This document shows, one piece after another, positions 44,225 through 56,760 of a stretch of 64,000 nucleotides of DNA. The notes under the pieces were generated by a model, which searched no databases, was not told the origin of the DNA, and was given only the letters and a program-made list of their open reading frames with translations. This DNA is from Pararge aegeria. Its lineage: Eukaryota > Arthropoda > Insecta > Lepidoptera > Nymphalidae. The DNA lies in NCBI RefSeq assembly GCF_905163445.1, contig NC_053200.1:9176001-9240000 (forward strand), in the 5' to 3' direction. Numbering within the stretch: position 1 is the stretch's first letter; the number at the start of each line of letters is the position of its first letter. A program made the translations under genes and the position numbers.

Positions 44225-44455
44225 TAACAATTATTCATTGTAAAGTCAACATCTCCTGAGGATGCTCCGGTTTCGGAGCGAAACGTGCGTATAGGGTACA
44301 TTGCCAAAGATCTGTTTGGTTTGGAGTATAAGGATTCAAGAAATAATAAATTACACCATACGGATTCCCCTGCTATTCGCGGAGTATAGCAAATTAAGCT
44401 TAATTTTCATAATATATTATGGATTTCCACAAAGTAACGTCTGCTTCTATCCAAT
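44225..44455 (+). repeat. Repeat family E copy 3, most complete
   Basis: Begins near 'ttattcattgtaaagtcaac', then 'ctcctgaggatgctccggtt', 'cgaaacgtgcgtatagggta', 'cattgccaaagatctgtttg', 'tattcgcggagtatagcaaa', 'aagcttaattttcataatat' and 'tatggatttccacaaagtaa'. It shows the order from which copy 2 has been rearranged. The element class is unknown to me; I see no terminal repeats. Confidence 0.8.
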
Positions 44456-46170
44456 ACTTTCCATATTTTAAAACTTAAGTATATTTAGTGGTTATTGTAA
44501 AAATATCAAATATCAAGTTGTAATGTAATGTTTCGTTTATTTATACCATTTTGATACTGAAACCTTAATTTACCTTGTAAGTCTTAACCGATCAAGCAGT
44601 GAATCATAGTCAAGTTTTATTTGAAGGCAATGTATGAAATACGTCACTCATTTGAATTCGAAAATACCACACAATAATATCTAACTTAAGTGAGTTGGGA
44701 ACGTTTAGTAATCCACATTTCTAAATGTGATCACATAAATTCAGCTCACGAATGAACCGATTAGCTACATGTCTACCCTTTGGTATGCGCATTGTAGCGA
44801 ATTCGAAATCCATTTCGAACTAGAGTCACCATTTTCAATACGTTGCAATATTAGCAACGAATATACTTACCTAATATTTTATCAGAAGTGTTATTAAGGA
44901 TTCTTTCAGTAACGAACTGACTGATAGTTGTTAGATAAACAACAATGTTAAACTAAGTAAATTTCCGCCTTGTTAAAAAAAAAAAAAAATCATAAGGTGC
45001 ATTTGGTCTCAATATTTTGTTTAAGATCGCCAATTTGCCATTAAAGTTTACGCAACTTTGGCGAAAGATGTATTTGAAGTTCTTTGGTGCATCCAGATAT
45101 TAATAACACTAAAATAAAAAAAATCTGCGGTACTTAATATTTTATTTCTAGTAGATATTATTTACTTTTAATATTTCCACGTGACGTCTATCGATCGATC
45201 TAGAAGTCCCTAAAGAGTCCGTTTAGCCGTTTGAGGAGTGACTTGAAATCCGGAGCAGTAAATCAAGCAAAAAAAAATCTAAATTTATGAGTTTAGAACA
45301 AGTAAAAGTAACAAAGGCTGGTTTTAATGAAATAATAACTGACTGAATTCGTTTTGGCAGCTACTTAGACCATGGCACTTTTGGATCCACTATGTAGCTT
45401 TAGCTTTTAAAGTAGCCAAATATACTTTCATCGTCACTAAGTAAACCCTTTTATCTTTAACATTTAAAATGGCCAAATTTAATTGCATCGTCACTCACAC
45501 TGTATATTAAAATAGAAAAACTCCCGTTGGTATAAAAACCTCGTATATTACGATGTTGAGGTGGTCACCCTAATTTTACTTATTTACATTGATAGCCAAG
45601 ACATCGGCCAAAAATGATGTCACCAACATATTCATTGGCATACACCTCAAAACTAAATAATAGGTTCAATGCACCGGATCTTTTATTAGCCACCACTTAT
45701 TAGTATGTTAAACATCGTTTGCATTGAAGATCTTTTGACTGATTTTCAAGATATTCCGAACTATTTGCATTTCAACAAAAACTAGATGCGAATCTATAAA
45801 GCAGGTAAAATCCCATCGTTAAATTAGCATTTTTCGAACGTTTAAGTAATCTGAGGTCATACGGTTTGATTACCGATCAGTTCTAGTTACGCTTGCCCTA
45901 TGGCCCTTTACTTAATGTCTGTATTGGTCACCGACTTGGCAACTCTACTTTAATGATCATTCAACTTAGTAATCATTGATAGTATAAAAGAAAAAAAAGG
46001 GAATATATCAGCTGGGTATTTTTTCTAAATGGAGTTTTGGAAGTAGTGGGCATCACTACTTAAAAAAGAAGTGGCTAAAAAAAGTCCTGTTATTGCTGTC
46101 AACAGACTAACATAAAAGTATACATATATAATATTATATAGAATTAGAAGTAATATCCTTTTGACGACTT
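44456..46170. other. No gene recognised
   Basis: An A-run at 44975-44989. The stretch 44650-44820 repeats 'gaattcgaaa' in loosely inverted fashion, too weak to call. Confidence 0.4.
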
Positions 46171-46361
46171 TCCAGGCGCAGCATTAAGCTCTGTGGTTTT
46201 AAGTTGGAGGTCCGGGGTTCGACGCGTATGCGTTCCGGTACTATTTAAGGTGCGGATCGGATTAGGGGTTCAATATAACTGCCATACCCCTAAACAGGTT
46301 ACGCCGTTACCATCTTATACTGCATCATCAGGTGGGATTGCAGTCCAGGGCTGACTTGTAT
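46171..46361 (+). repeat. SINE family C, plus strand, shortened
   Basis: Head 'tccaggcgcagcattaagct' with 'aggtccggggttcgacgc' (good B box), a deletion of the middle, then 'ataactgccatacccctaaa', 'catcttatactgcatcatca' and tail 'gggctgacttgta', followed by an A-rich run. Confidence 0.85.
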
Positions 46362-47779
46362 TGGGATGAAAAAAAATCCTTTCTTAGTATTTTCATTGAA
46401 ACCTGGGTAAAGGATTTGTGGTATGCATGCCTTCGTCCACGTTCATACTAGTCTTGAGCAATTAGCACCCTCTGGTCATACACATCCTAAGCCACAATAA
46501 ATCAACATAAGTAATGTCCTATTAGATGCTATCAGAACAAACCGCGCGTTTCGCAATTAAAATTTTCACATTCACGTGCGATTTATGAATTTTATTTTGA
46601 TTTAAACACTTTTACTTATTTGAATTTTAATCACCCGGTGCACGTTGTACATTGGCTTGTAAAACTTTATGATCTTCACTAGTAATTTAAGGTACCTATA
46701 TAACAAAATTAAATCGAGAACTACTAATTTATAGAACCCATACATCGTCACCCTCAGACTCATAACATCCCACTGGGGGTAAGATTCCACTCTTATAGGT
46801 GAGAAGAGTTTAGAGCAAAACACGCAACGCTGCTTCGGATTAGCGGTTTTCTTTTACCACTTCTGCACCTCTCGCACTTCTGTTTTGTAACCAATGGTGA
46901 CCTGTTATCTCTTTTGAAAATATGCGCTACGTAGCTATACAACCTTCGCTGTCAAGTTATTTGTTTTGTATGCAGACTAGGAGTAGGAAACCAGTTGCAA
47001 ATGTCACGGAGTAGGCATCATAAAGGATAATGGGCCTTGCGTAAAAAAATATTTGACTCTGACTTTATGAATTAGTATATCCCCTTGGTTATTCGCCTAG
47101 CCACAGATCGCAAGTAAATACTAATCTTTTGCTATCTATCATCGCAGCTAGTTATTTTTGCCATAGCATAAATTTTAAAATGTGTGTATTAGTAAAGATA
47201 AATTAAGAGTAATGGTGATGAAGTTCTTAGATATGTGTGCGATAAACAATCTACGATTTTACATAGATCAACAAAAACTTAAACCTGTACCTACCTGTCT
47301 ACTTCGCAAACAAGATCTGAATATATTTTATCTTATGCTAGCGGCCTTACGCGAGTTCATCCGCGTAAAATTGCGGATAAGTTTCAAATACAAAATATCT
47401 CCCGCTGTTTTACACAATTTACTTCTATATCTCCAACAACATTTGCTAAATCTTAACAAAATATGGACATAATTAAACTAAGAATAATAAAATTAAAATC
47501 GTTTAAGAACTTTCATCGTCTATCCCGAACGAACCCAAAATTTATCAAATTGCACTAAAACGCGTTCAATTGTTTTTGCGTGATGCGCGCACAAACCAAC
47601 AGACATACAAACAAATAGACAATAATTAAAGAATGGTGAACAGGTTTTCTTTCTATTATGTATTTTCAATGTCTCCCAGTTATTTTTTTTTCCAATATTC
47701 TTTTATTGTACAGATAGCTAATCTACAATTTGATTATATTTATAGATTATATAGATTTTGAAATAAATGATTTTCTGTA
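46362..47779. other. No gene; weak repeat words
   Basis: At 47340-47410 'acgcgagttcatccgcgtaa' and 'tctcccgctgttttac' resemble a common lepidopteran element. The 96-codon plus frame at 47182-47472 overlaps it and has no domain. Confidence 0.4.
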
Positions 47780-47931
47780 CCGTTAAAGCAAGTGATATTT
47801 AATTGCATAAAACGCACATAACTGCAAAAAGATGGTGATGATGATGATGATGGGAAGGTGCGTGCTGCGGATCAAACTCAGTCCCTCCGTACGGGAAGCC
47901 GGAGCCCTAACCACTGGGCTATCACCGCTCG
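47780..47931 (-). repeat. SINE family A head half with (GAT)n insert
   Basis: 'ccgttaaagcaagtgatatt', 'aacgcacataactgc', then gatggtgatgatgatgatga, then 'gtgcgtgctgcggatcaaac' and 'taaccactgggctatcaccg'. The trinucleotide run sits in the middle of the body, where the family normally reads 'ccgaaaagtta'. Confidence 0.85.
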
Positions 47932-48334
47932 TTTAATATAATACATACATACTGTCAATATAATAATATTTCCGGGGAAAACAAATTATGCATAACGCGC
48001 ACACCTGAAATTACGACTTTCCATGGTGTTGCTAGCTTGGAACGTGATCGCACATTAGTGTTGCCAGTTAAACACACGTTCTGGACAAATATTTTAGTTA
48101 CAGTTGTCTTGCCACAAATTTATTTGTCCAAAGCAAGTGGATGTTACGTGTCCGCGGCTTATGTTGAATTCATAATGCTAGTTTGTTTTAGAAAGTTGTG
48201 GAAGCGCCGAACTATAATACCTATCTCCCTGCCTCTTTAGAATTTATGAGTGCCTAGTAGAAATTAAATCTATTGTTTAAAGAACATCATCACCATCCTC
48301 ACATGTAGGTAAGGTTTCCTGTCTCATATGCGTC
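47932..48334. other. No gene recognised
   Basis: A 67-codon plus frame at 48037-48240 with no recognised motif. Confidence 0.4.
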
Positions 48335-48615
48335 CTTTTAAGGTTTACGTACCCAAAGGGTACAACGGGACCCTATTACTAAGACTCCGCTGTTAGTCCG
48401 TCTGTTTGTCTGACCATCTGTCACCAGGCTGTATCTCATGAACCGTGCTAGATATGCAGTTGAAAAGGTACAGTAGATGTATTTAATCCGCTATACCTAA
48501 CAGCAAATACTTAAAAACAGACAAAAATAAATATTTAATGTTGCTCCAATAAAAAAGGCATGATTTTCTGCCTTTTTGCGGAACCTTTAGTGCACAAATC
48601 CTACTCGCAAATGGC
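48335..48615 (+). repeat. Interspersed repeat fragment
   Basis: 'acgggaccctattactaaga', 'tgtctgaccatctgtcacca', 'ggctgtatctcatgaaccgt', then 'gcggaacctttagtgcacaa' and 'atcctactcgc'. These recall a widespread insect repeat with phrases 'cggaaccctta' and 'cgtgcgcgagtcc'. Confidence 0.6.
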
Positions 48616-48639
48616 CGCGTTTTTTTTACAGTTACAATT

Positions 48640-48905
48640 GGCGGATCAAGCAGATGGCCTAGCTAATGGTGAAAGGAAAACCATCGCCTATAAACATACC
48701 AACACTACGCAGACCGTGCAAGGAACAAGTCCTGCTGCACTATGTCCATCAACCTGAGGCGTAGAACGAGCATGTTAAGCCACATGTACCTGTAATTACA
48801 CCGGCTACTAGACCAGTACACAGCATTCCAGCTTGGTGGCTGAAATAGGTATGGCGGTAGTATTTCCCCGTGCAAACTCTGTCACATAAAGCTCTACTGC
48901 TAATA
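48640..48905 (+). repeat. SINE family D, near complete
   Basis: 'gatcaagcagatggcctagc', 'ggaaaaccatcgcctataaa', 'actatgtccatcaacctgag', 'gcgtagaacgagcatgttaa', 'tacaccggctactagaccag', 'acacagcattccagcttggt' and 'gcggtagtatttccccgtgc'. The frame at 48560-48757 is read through it. Confidence 0.78.
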
Positions 48906-48952
48906 AAAACTCCTTTCCAAACTAAAATCTCATATAAAACTGGGGTTTAGAG

Positions 48953-49087
48953 CAGTGGCGTGCTCTTCATACATGCATAAAAGCACTGCCTACCCTAAAG
49001 TTGATTTTCTCTAGAGGATTTTTGCCATTTCATGCAATTTTGCCTGCTGCATGCAAACCCTGGTAAGAAATCCAGTGCACGCCATTG
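48953..49087 (+). mobile_element. hAT-type MITE, 135 bp, perfect target duplication
   Basis: Left end cagtggcgtgc, right end gcacgccattg. The octamer gtttagag is present exactly at 48945-48952 and again at 49088-49095. The interior ('ttcatacatgcataaaagca', 'gccatttcatgcaatttt', 'gcatgcaaaccctgg') matches the MITE at 11882-12031 in opposite orientation. Confidence 0.93.
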
Positions 49088-49254
49088 GTTTAGAGGCCTC
49101 TCTTTTGTTGATGGGCTTTAACAATAATTATTACCAAATGTAAGTGGTAATAATTTGTAGCTTAAAGTGCTATCTGGGGCACGGGTATGGACACCGCTAG
49201 TTTCCCTTCTGCGAACTGATACTGAGAATTTTCAATAGAAAAATTAAATATCTA

Positions 49255-49310
49255 ACAATACTTGGTCCTTGACCCGAGAATCGAACCCAGACCCTCGTGA
49301 TTTATGCTGG
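49255..49310 (-). repeat. tRNA-like SINE head (family F), minus strand
   Basis: 'tgacccgagaatcgaaccca' and 'gaccctcgtgatttatgctg' are the reverse of the head at 4680-4745. 'ggagtctact' is directly repeated just after (49310-49329). Confidence 0.5.
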
Positions 49311-49329
49311 AGTCTACTGGAGTCTACTC

Positions 49330-52300
49330 TACTCCAATGGAAAGCAAGACAGTTTGTGACTTTATGAGTACCTTCGGAATTGAAAACCAGGTGGGTGATA
49401 GAAAATTATGATCAATTTCCGAGCTGGCTGGGATATAGAGCAAAAACCAAACACGCTTCTCTAATGTGGCTTGACGTTCTTTAACAATTTTATTTCCGAA
49501 ATGTATATAGATTAGAAATGTTTATTAAACAACTGTGAAATTATAAATAAATTAATTCTAATTATTATTACTAAGCCGCTTAAAGCAATAAAACTACTAG
49601 AATAAAAATTATAAACGAATAAACTAAGAATACAATAAAGTTAGATAACTACTTATTCTCGTAGAATAATTATTGTTATTGTAGGCATTAAATTATGCGC
49701 TTTTATCGTTAAAATTCGCACAACTGTTGTTATGAACGAACAATAATTTAAATAAAACTTAAAGTTAAAAATCGATTATTTTCGCATATGTACACTGAAG
49801 TTGACTGCTGAGAAGCTAGCTATTTGTGAACTTGTAGCCTAACCACGTTAGCGGGTAAAGTGGATTCGCCAATGCTAAAACTTTTTACAGAGATTTGAGT
49901 GTTACAAAACGGGTGAATTAATAATTTAATTTTCTTATATTTTATCCACTAAATATTTTATCCACTAATTTGTACTTAAGTTGTTTACTAAATTATAGAT
50001 AATCATTATTAGCAATATTTATTAAAGAAATTGTATATCATTAAGTGTGGTCGTAACAATTGGTAAATGAACAATACCGAAAAAACGAGTAAGTAATGAA
50101 AGATGTGCTAATTATTGTGACTAAGCAAAACTGCTGTTTAGACTAAGAAAGATCGTTTATAACACACTATACTTTTAGACTAAATTAATCTTAAAATTAA
50201 GTTCTCATTAGCCGATTCAATTACACACACAAATCCAAAATTAAACTTTATATAATGGTTGTTCCTAAGCGTTCGCCAATTCTTTTGTATTGAACAAAAA
50301 AGCATTATTTGTATTAATTCACAGATTGTATATGAACGGTAGATACATTGTCCTAAGTAGGTATTTCTGATATTTCATCATCCTCAGCCGAATAGCTTTC
50401 CACTGGGCACAAATGCAGATTAGCGAACGTTATAACCTCGGATCTACGATTTTACCGAGCTCCATCTCCAATTTTATATCAATTGATTTCCTATTTATGA
50501 GTTTATTATATGACAGCGACGGGATTTCCCCTGTTAAAGACAAAAGGATGGAAAATGCATTCCAAAATCAAATGAATAATCGATTGTACGATATAGGTAC
50601 GATGACGAAAAATTCTTCAATTTATGAGTGGCGCGCTGCCTTCTGGAGCAGGTTACCCGGTTTGCTCTTTAGGTTTTTTAGGTTTGCCTTCCTCCACACG
50701 TTAGTTCCATAGCTGCTAAACTATCGCCAGTTTCCTAAACTCAGGCGATATAGAATTTCTGGACGGGTCGTACCGAGGATCAAACCGAGTACTTATGCGT
50801 AGTTGCACATGCATGAACTACTAAACAAACGCGAACAGGTAATCAACAGCAACTCAGAAGTACTAAATGGCAAAAAATTAGATTTGTACTTTTCATTGTT
50901 TCTCAATGCAGCGATATTTTTAACTGTAGTTAACTACTAGTGTTTAGATTCTAATCAACCTCCAGTGAACCTCACGTATCTTCCTACTGCTTCATGGGAA
51001 AGATCAATGCGTTTTTGTTCGTTTAAACAATTTATCTAGAAATAGTAGAAACTAAGAACAACGAAGTTGTGAATAGAGTAATTTTGTTTTGATTGTTTTT
51101 AACAGCAATGGGTTTACTTCCATCATGTATTATTAAAATAGTACTTACTTTTCATGCTCTTGATTTAGAATTATAGTTGGTTATTTTACGGATGCCAAGG
51201 TACGTACTCGTATTTTAAAGTAAAACGTTCTTAAGCGAAGGCTTACTGATATCGAAAATGTAATAGATAAACTAATAGTCAATATATATTTAAAAAATCT
51301 CACACGATATTGGTCTACGGTTTCATAAGAAAGACTACATTTAAAACCAAAGCTTTATTTCTCAACATCTGAAATCTGTTAATATTTTTTTCTATGTTAC
51401 CTGTAGTTCCATTTTATTATCATCACACTACAATGGAAAAATATTTATTAATATACTGTATAGCTAAACAAAAGAAAATTAATAGGCATATTTGTATTAA
51501 GACAGTTTTGTTTTTTAGTGGAGTCACCAAATACGCCCCGAAAATAGCAGGAAAAATTTAAGAGAAAAATGGGTTTTACACCAATAACAGTCAAATATAC
51601 GACAACCAATCCTGATCTACATGTGGACAGCTTTACAGAATCGCGTGTTATATCCCCCCGTTATGCTTTACTGTTACCGTTACCGAATTGACCATATCCC
51701 GTTCACACAATATCTTGAAGTAAGCCGACACTAACTTACGTCGCAGTCGCACATATCAAGCAAAATTCCCAGATGTCATTCAAATTTAGCCCTTACGTTC
51801 TACTCTTTAGGTATATTATACTAGTTATGTATATCGTGGTGAGAGTCACATTTCTACAACTTGGACGGTAAAATTATTTACCGAAAGATTCTTCGAAATA
51901 TGGGATTTTATTAATTTGTGTCTTAATCAAGATGCCGTTAAAATTTGTATCCTAATACGTATATTTTAAGTGACTATAGTATGTCTTCGTGAGTAACTGT
52001 GCCAGTTATGTTTACATTATGTTTGAAGCTTTATGGGTTTTTTTGAGGTTATAATAAATTGCCTGAGCATATTCGTTATATTATTACAGATTTTATATTT
52101 TACATTACATACCCACATTATACAAATGTTATGAAAAACCTTAAATGAAAGTGTTATTCTTTTGTATAAAAATATATAGCTGAGTAGAAAGTTATCTTTG
52201 CATCATCGATCGTATCACTTATGTAAAAACGGGACCCGAGACGTTACCGAAAATAACGGCGCGTGCGCATCATACGTTTTAATTTTTATGATAATTAAAA

Positions 52301-52680
52301 TAGCTCTTCTGACGTTTAAGCGTACTCGTATTTAATTTCTTGACTCACTGATTCCTTTGTTGCAAGTCTAATGAGTTACTTAGTTAAAATTCACTTTTGT
52401 ACAGTTCCCTAGTAAAATAAGGAACCCTTCAAGTTTCTTGATCACAGAGCAACAAAAGAATTCAAAATGTCGTGGGTTGCAGTTACTCATAATATAATTA
52501 ATGTAAAATTACAAAGTTCTTGGAATGATATATATGTCTTTAGCAATTAAAACTTTATGTAATGAACCAAAGAAAGAAAAAGAGACATATCATAGTACTT
52601 GGTAAATAGATACGAAAAAATAAATAATAAAAAAAAACGGATAACTTTGGTCTGAGGTGCTAAATATTGATATTGGTCAT
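49330..52680. other. Long AT-rich stretch, no gene recognised
   Basis: About 3.3 kb. 50410-50830 has worn repeat words ('gacgggtcgtaccgaggatc' may be a SINE head in reverse). The 99-codon frame at 50413-50712 has no recognised domain. 49500-49800 is very AT-rich and looks like unique sequence. Confidence 0.45.
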
Positions 52681-53765
52681 GTCACGGTCGTAGACTATCT
52701 CGACAGTACGAAGCTGCAAAAAGAAGGCGCAAACAGAAAGCAACCTACGAGTATGTAGCATATCTGAGTACCGACTGAGAACAATCTTCGATCCCAACGT
52801 CCAAAAGAAGGCTGGATCACAAATAAAAAAAAAACATTGTAACTTGTACTAAAAAATGTACTGCTAGATGAATCTGCAAATTTCAGCTCAGTCTGAAACT
52901 CGAACTCAACATATCGTGATCGGTAGTCATGCCAATGAGATTTTTTTGTCACGAGCTAAAATTACGTTGCCTAGATTCTGGCAGGGTTGCACCCAGAATA
53001 CGGAATTTTGTGACAGAGCTTGGCCGGAGAAGAACTACTGCCATGGTTATTACTGTATTCCGCTCTGAAAAGCACATGAGGGTTGACACCTGTATCTCGG
53101 GTGACAGAGGGCGCCATTTCGTAAGACGAGTTTCTTGTATGCCCTCGCCCTTGTACCTCTGTTTATAGGCTACGGTTTTCCATTAAGGGTCAGGACATCA
53201 GCGTTATCCGTCAGTTATTACTATAAACATACAACTACTACTGAACCCAACAGAATGCATATTCGGACTATATACGGTTATTAACTGCTCTATGGTTGTG
53301 AAGCAACTCTGCTTTAGTTGTTACGTAGACTTATTTATAGCCATTGTGAGTTTTTTTATACTTGTACTTTTTTAATACAAGAAACTCATGTATAAAATAA
53401 AATGATTTAAATTTGAAATTGCCTATCCAATCTTTTATAATAATTTCCGTAAGAATGCCAAACATATTATCAAGACTGAATTTTAAACTATAAAGTATTT
53501 CTTGTACATTACGGCCATAATTAACGGTAATTTTATGTTATTACGTGATTTTATTTAACACGAGTAGTTAGAACATATTAATAATTTACCGCCGAAGAAG
53601 CGTTACAAACAAATCAAAAATGTTCAAAAGATGGTTGTAATTAAATAAAGGTTCTTTTTATTAGTGATCGATGTTGTCAGACACTAAGAGAAGTTTGTCT
53701 TCTCCTTTGGATCTGCGTGATTGACATCCAAAATTAGTGTAGTAAACGAGTTAGAGTAAGTATGG
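52681..53765. other. Unassigned, probably repeat-derived
   Basis: 52980-53140 includes 'cagggttgcacccagaatac', 'agcttggccggagaagaact' and 'gggcgccatttcgtaagacg', GC-richer and overlapped by open frames on two phases. This may be a LINE remnant, but I cannot name it. Confidence 0.35.
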
Positions 53766-53931
53766 GTTTGGCCGTGGCTAGATACCACCCGATTGACAAA
53801 GTCGTGCCGCTAAGCGACTTAGCGTTCCGCTACGATGCTGTGTAGAAACCATAGGGAAATGTGTTTTGATGTAACTGTCATAACAGGTAGGCCCGCTACC
53901 AATTTAGACTGTATGAATCTCACCTGTAGTG
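53766..53931 (+). repeat. SINE family C, body and tail
   Basis: 'ttggccgtggctagatacca', 'gtcgtgccgctaagcgactt', 'agcgttccgctacgatgctg', 'tgtagaaaccatagggaaat' and 'taacaggtaggcccgctacc', then a worn tail. The head is missing. Confidence 0.8.
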
Positions 53932-54339
53932 GAATTACATTAATACAGGCAAGTGAGTTGATAAACGGAAGATAATTTTCGAACGTCAGTTTACTGCATC
54001 GAATTAATAGTCCGACTATAGGAACTTTGTACTTCGGTGTTAAGTTGCCTATTGTTAGTCCGTAAATGGTAACCTTGTCCTAACTATCGGTAGGTAAGTA
54101 CTATGCATGGTCGTGTGGTGGGGATTGTATCACTTTACCGTTAAGTTGGCCACATTGGTCGCGTAATCTGACTAAGCACCGCCTGCTGGAGGCGGCGCCG
54201 TTTGTATCAATAATGTTTTCTGTTGAGTACCAATTAACCAAAATGCTTGTCAGGTCGTTGCGCTAACTAGCGAGCTGCTTTTGCCAACAAATGAATTAGA
54301 TTGTTATATTCATATAGGCCTATCACTTGCGAGACGATC
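53932..54339. other. No gene recognised
   Basis: GC-richer spot at 54178-54200 ('accgcctgctggaggcggcg'), a short imperfect hairpin. Confidence 0.35.
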
Positions 54340-54475
54340 ACCGTGGCGCAGAGATGGGGGCTATGTTTTTTGCGAGGTCTCGGGATCGATCCCCGGCAGT
54401 GGCGATTCGTGAATTTATAATCTATTAATCGGTTGTGGCTAGTTACCACTCTACTGACGTGCCTATTGTTAAAAC
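54340..54475 (+). repeat. SINE family C, head half
   Basis: 'accgtggcgcagagatgggg', 'gcgaggtctcgggatcgatc' with 'cccggcagtggcg' (B box), 'aatttataatctattaat' and 'gtggctagttaccactctac'. It stops soon after. Confidence 0.82.
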
Positions 54476-54782
54476 ACTTACGATAGCCGAGCGAAAAGTT
54501 AACAGAACTTGAATAGGCCAACGATACAGGCTTGCCTATTGTGAGTACCCAGACTAACAGTTAGATATTTAATTTAAGTGTAAAATTGTTCAGTGTTAAC
54601 ACACGTTTCTTCATTTGTTTTTCATTGATACGACCAACATCCTGCGGCTTAGGTATCATATGCCTCTAATAACATCGCCGCAACCATACTTTGCAGTGGA
54701 AAAAAGCATGGTACTCTAGTACATCTCCGGATGGACACACAAAAAGCTCTATTTCTACGATCGCGAAAGTACTAAGGGTCAC

Positions 54783-55105
54783 CTTAGTATTTCAGCGGCT
54801 CCCAGTGACTCGCTTGGTATTTGTCCACCTCGTTGGGGGCCGACCTACGCTGTGTTTACCGCGGCTGGCTCGCCGTTCCAGCATATAGGATCCCAACGTC
54901 CATCGGTTCTCCGAGCTATGTGGCCCGCCCACTTTAGTATCGCAACTCGCTGAACTATATCGGTAACACTAGTTCTTCTACGGATCTCCTCATTTCTGAT
55001 TTGATCACGCAGAGATACTAGCATAGCTCACTCTATCGCCCGCTGAGGGACTCAGCCTTCTTATGAGGCCCATAGCAGGCGACCACGTATCAGATCCGTC
55101 AGTCA
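54783..55105 (-). pseudogene. LINE ORF2 C-terminal region, inverted 5' part
   Basis: On the minus strand the frame reads R-D-Q-I-R-N-E-E-I-R-R-R-T, then T-D-I-V-Q-R-V, then KWAGHIARRTDGRWD; after a stop (gcg tag) the DNA still resembles the family's G-R-P-P-T-R-W block ('ggtcggcccccaacgaggtg'). These are the ORF2 C-terminal blocks of a common lepidopteran non-LTR retrotransposon. The segment ends at 'cactgggagccgctg', exactly the family sequence that should precede 'gatgcaagcggc', and that next piece lies on the plus strand at 55150. Confidence 0.82.
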
Positions 55106-55149
55106 TCCGTGTTTGTAAAATAAAAAACTGTAATATAAAATAGAGACAC

Positions 55150-55250
55150 TTGATACAAGCGGCACAAAACCGTAGCGAGTGCAAATCCCTACATTGGGCG
55201 TATGTCTAGTAATGGACCTTCTGCGGTTGGAACAATAATGATAAAAATAT
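55150..55250 (+). pseudogene. LINE ORF2 end, 3' part in direct orientation
   Basis: The frame from 55153 reads I-Q-A-A-Q-N-R-S-E-C-K-S-L-H-W-A-Y-V and stops, the last residues of the same ORF2 (family form: Q-A-A-Q-D-R...W-K-S-L...Y-V). After it comes 'ggttggaacaataatgataa', a worn 3' tail. Together with the inverted 54783-55105 segment it forms one insertion. Confidence 0.75.
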
Positions 55251-56120
55251 AATTTTTATTTATAATTTGCGACTCTAAAGCGAGTGTGTTTAGGTCAATT
55301 TTGCTATGACAGTATAACGTTTCGATACGCGTAAACGACTGCCTGTTTGCGAGCTTGAAAATCTTATACCAAGGATACTGATCGTGGTTACTCATGCTAC
55401 ACTACATACTATCTTATTTAAAGTTCAAAGAAAGCAAAACACAGTATAAACTGGTAATAAAACTTCCAAAACAACGGGGACAAGTGTTAACATGGCACAC
55501 ACTTATTGCTCGTATACTTTTAGAATCACCTATTCTTTCACTTCACTAACTTTTATTATATTGTTATTATGCATTCAACTCTGAGAATACTGCCTCTTTT
55601 GAAAATTATTGTGTTACGGTCGTACTAATAAAGTTTGTGTACATAGCTGATTTGTTATAGGTACAACGATTTTTCTCTTACTGTCATCAGGAATGAGATT
55701 CGAAAGAAGAAGACAAGACATTGTTTTTAGCTTAACTATTTTTTGATTTTTTGAGAAGATAGTATAATTACTATTAGGTAAAACTATTGTAAAGTTGATT
55801 GAATTGTTAGAATTATGTTTTTGTTACTGTTTTTATTTTTGAATTTTCTTTTTTTTGTTCTCGTTTTAATCTGCTATGTATTTAATTAGTGTAATTGGTT
55901 TTAATCGTACTAATTGAATTAAAAATAAATTAATAAATAAGACATTGCGTATACAAACGCTTTAGTTTAGCATTCAAAGAAGTAAAGATAAATATACCTA
56001 AACTATACTTAAAATGGCTTTAAATTTAAGTACTGCGCTTAGAGAAACGGAGATGCCAGTTAAAATCAAATCAAATATGTATAAATCAAAAAGGCACTTA
56101 TAGACTTCATTCTAATTTAT
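55251..56120. other. AT-rich stretch, no gene recognised
   Basis: Mainly T-rich at 55735-55935. The 68-codon minus frame at 55189-55395 begins in unassigned DNA and enters the LINE tail. Confidence 0.45.
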
Positions 56121-56124
56121 TCTT

Positions 56125-56760
56125 AGCTTTTACCCGTGGCTTCGCTCGAAAAACGTTATTTGCCAGGAGGAATAGGACACCGATCATGAATACAGAACAG
56201 GGCACTATTTCAGGACGCTTGTGACTCCTTTATTCTGCGTCCTTTCAACTATTTATATGCCTCAAATAAAGTGGCTTGGTTTGGACGCGAATGAAAGACT
56301 ATCTTTCATGTTTTTTTTTAAATGTAACTGTAAACCACCCTTTTGGGAATTAGATGTTTTTCCAGGATCAAAGGAGCTCATGTTACTCTCCGTCCTCACA
56401 ACTACTTATCTGTTTGTTTGTTTCTGCGTGATTAAAGGACAAAACGTAAGCGTAAACGTATCATTCCACATGAACTTTGTGTTTTCTTCGGAATAAAAAG
56501 TAGCCCATGCCACTCTTCGGCTCATAAACTACGAGTATATCTATGCCAAAAATCACGTTAATCCGTTGCTCTGTTGCTGAGTGATTGAAGGACGAAACGT
56601 AAGCGTAACCTTATCTTCCCACTGGAACTGTGCAGTTTTCCGGGATAAAAAGAAGCCTATGTCACTCTCCGGCCTATAAACTATCTCTATGCAAAAAATC
56701 ACAACCATCCGTTGCTCTGTTGCTGCGTTATTGATGGACAAACACACTTTCGCATTTATG
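56125..56760 (+). repeat. Interspersed repeat with internal ~150-bp duplication
   Basis: Starts 'agcttttacccgtggcttcg', then two similar units: one with 'ggaataaaaagtagcccatg' at about 56491 and one with 'gggataaaaagaagcctatg' at about 56641, each followed by 'ccactctcgg' or 'cactctccgg' type words, 'aaaaatcac' and 'atccgttgctctgttgctg'. It finishes 'cacactttcgcatttatgat' then atgagtatgga, the usual 3' end of this lepidopteran repeat. Confidence 0.7.
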
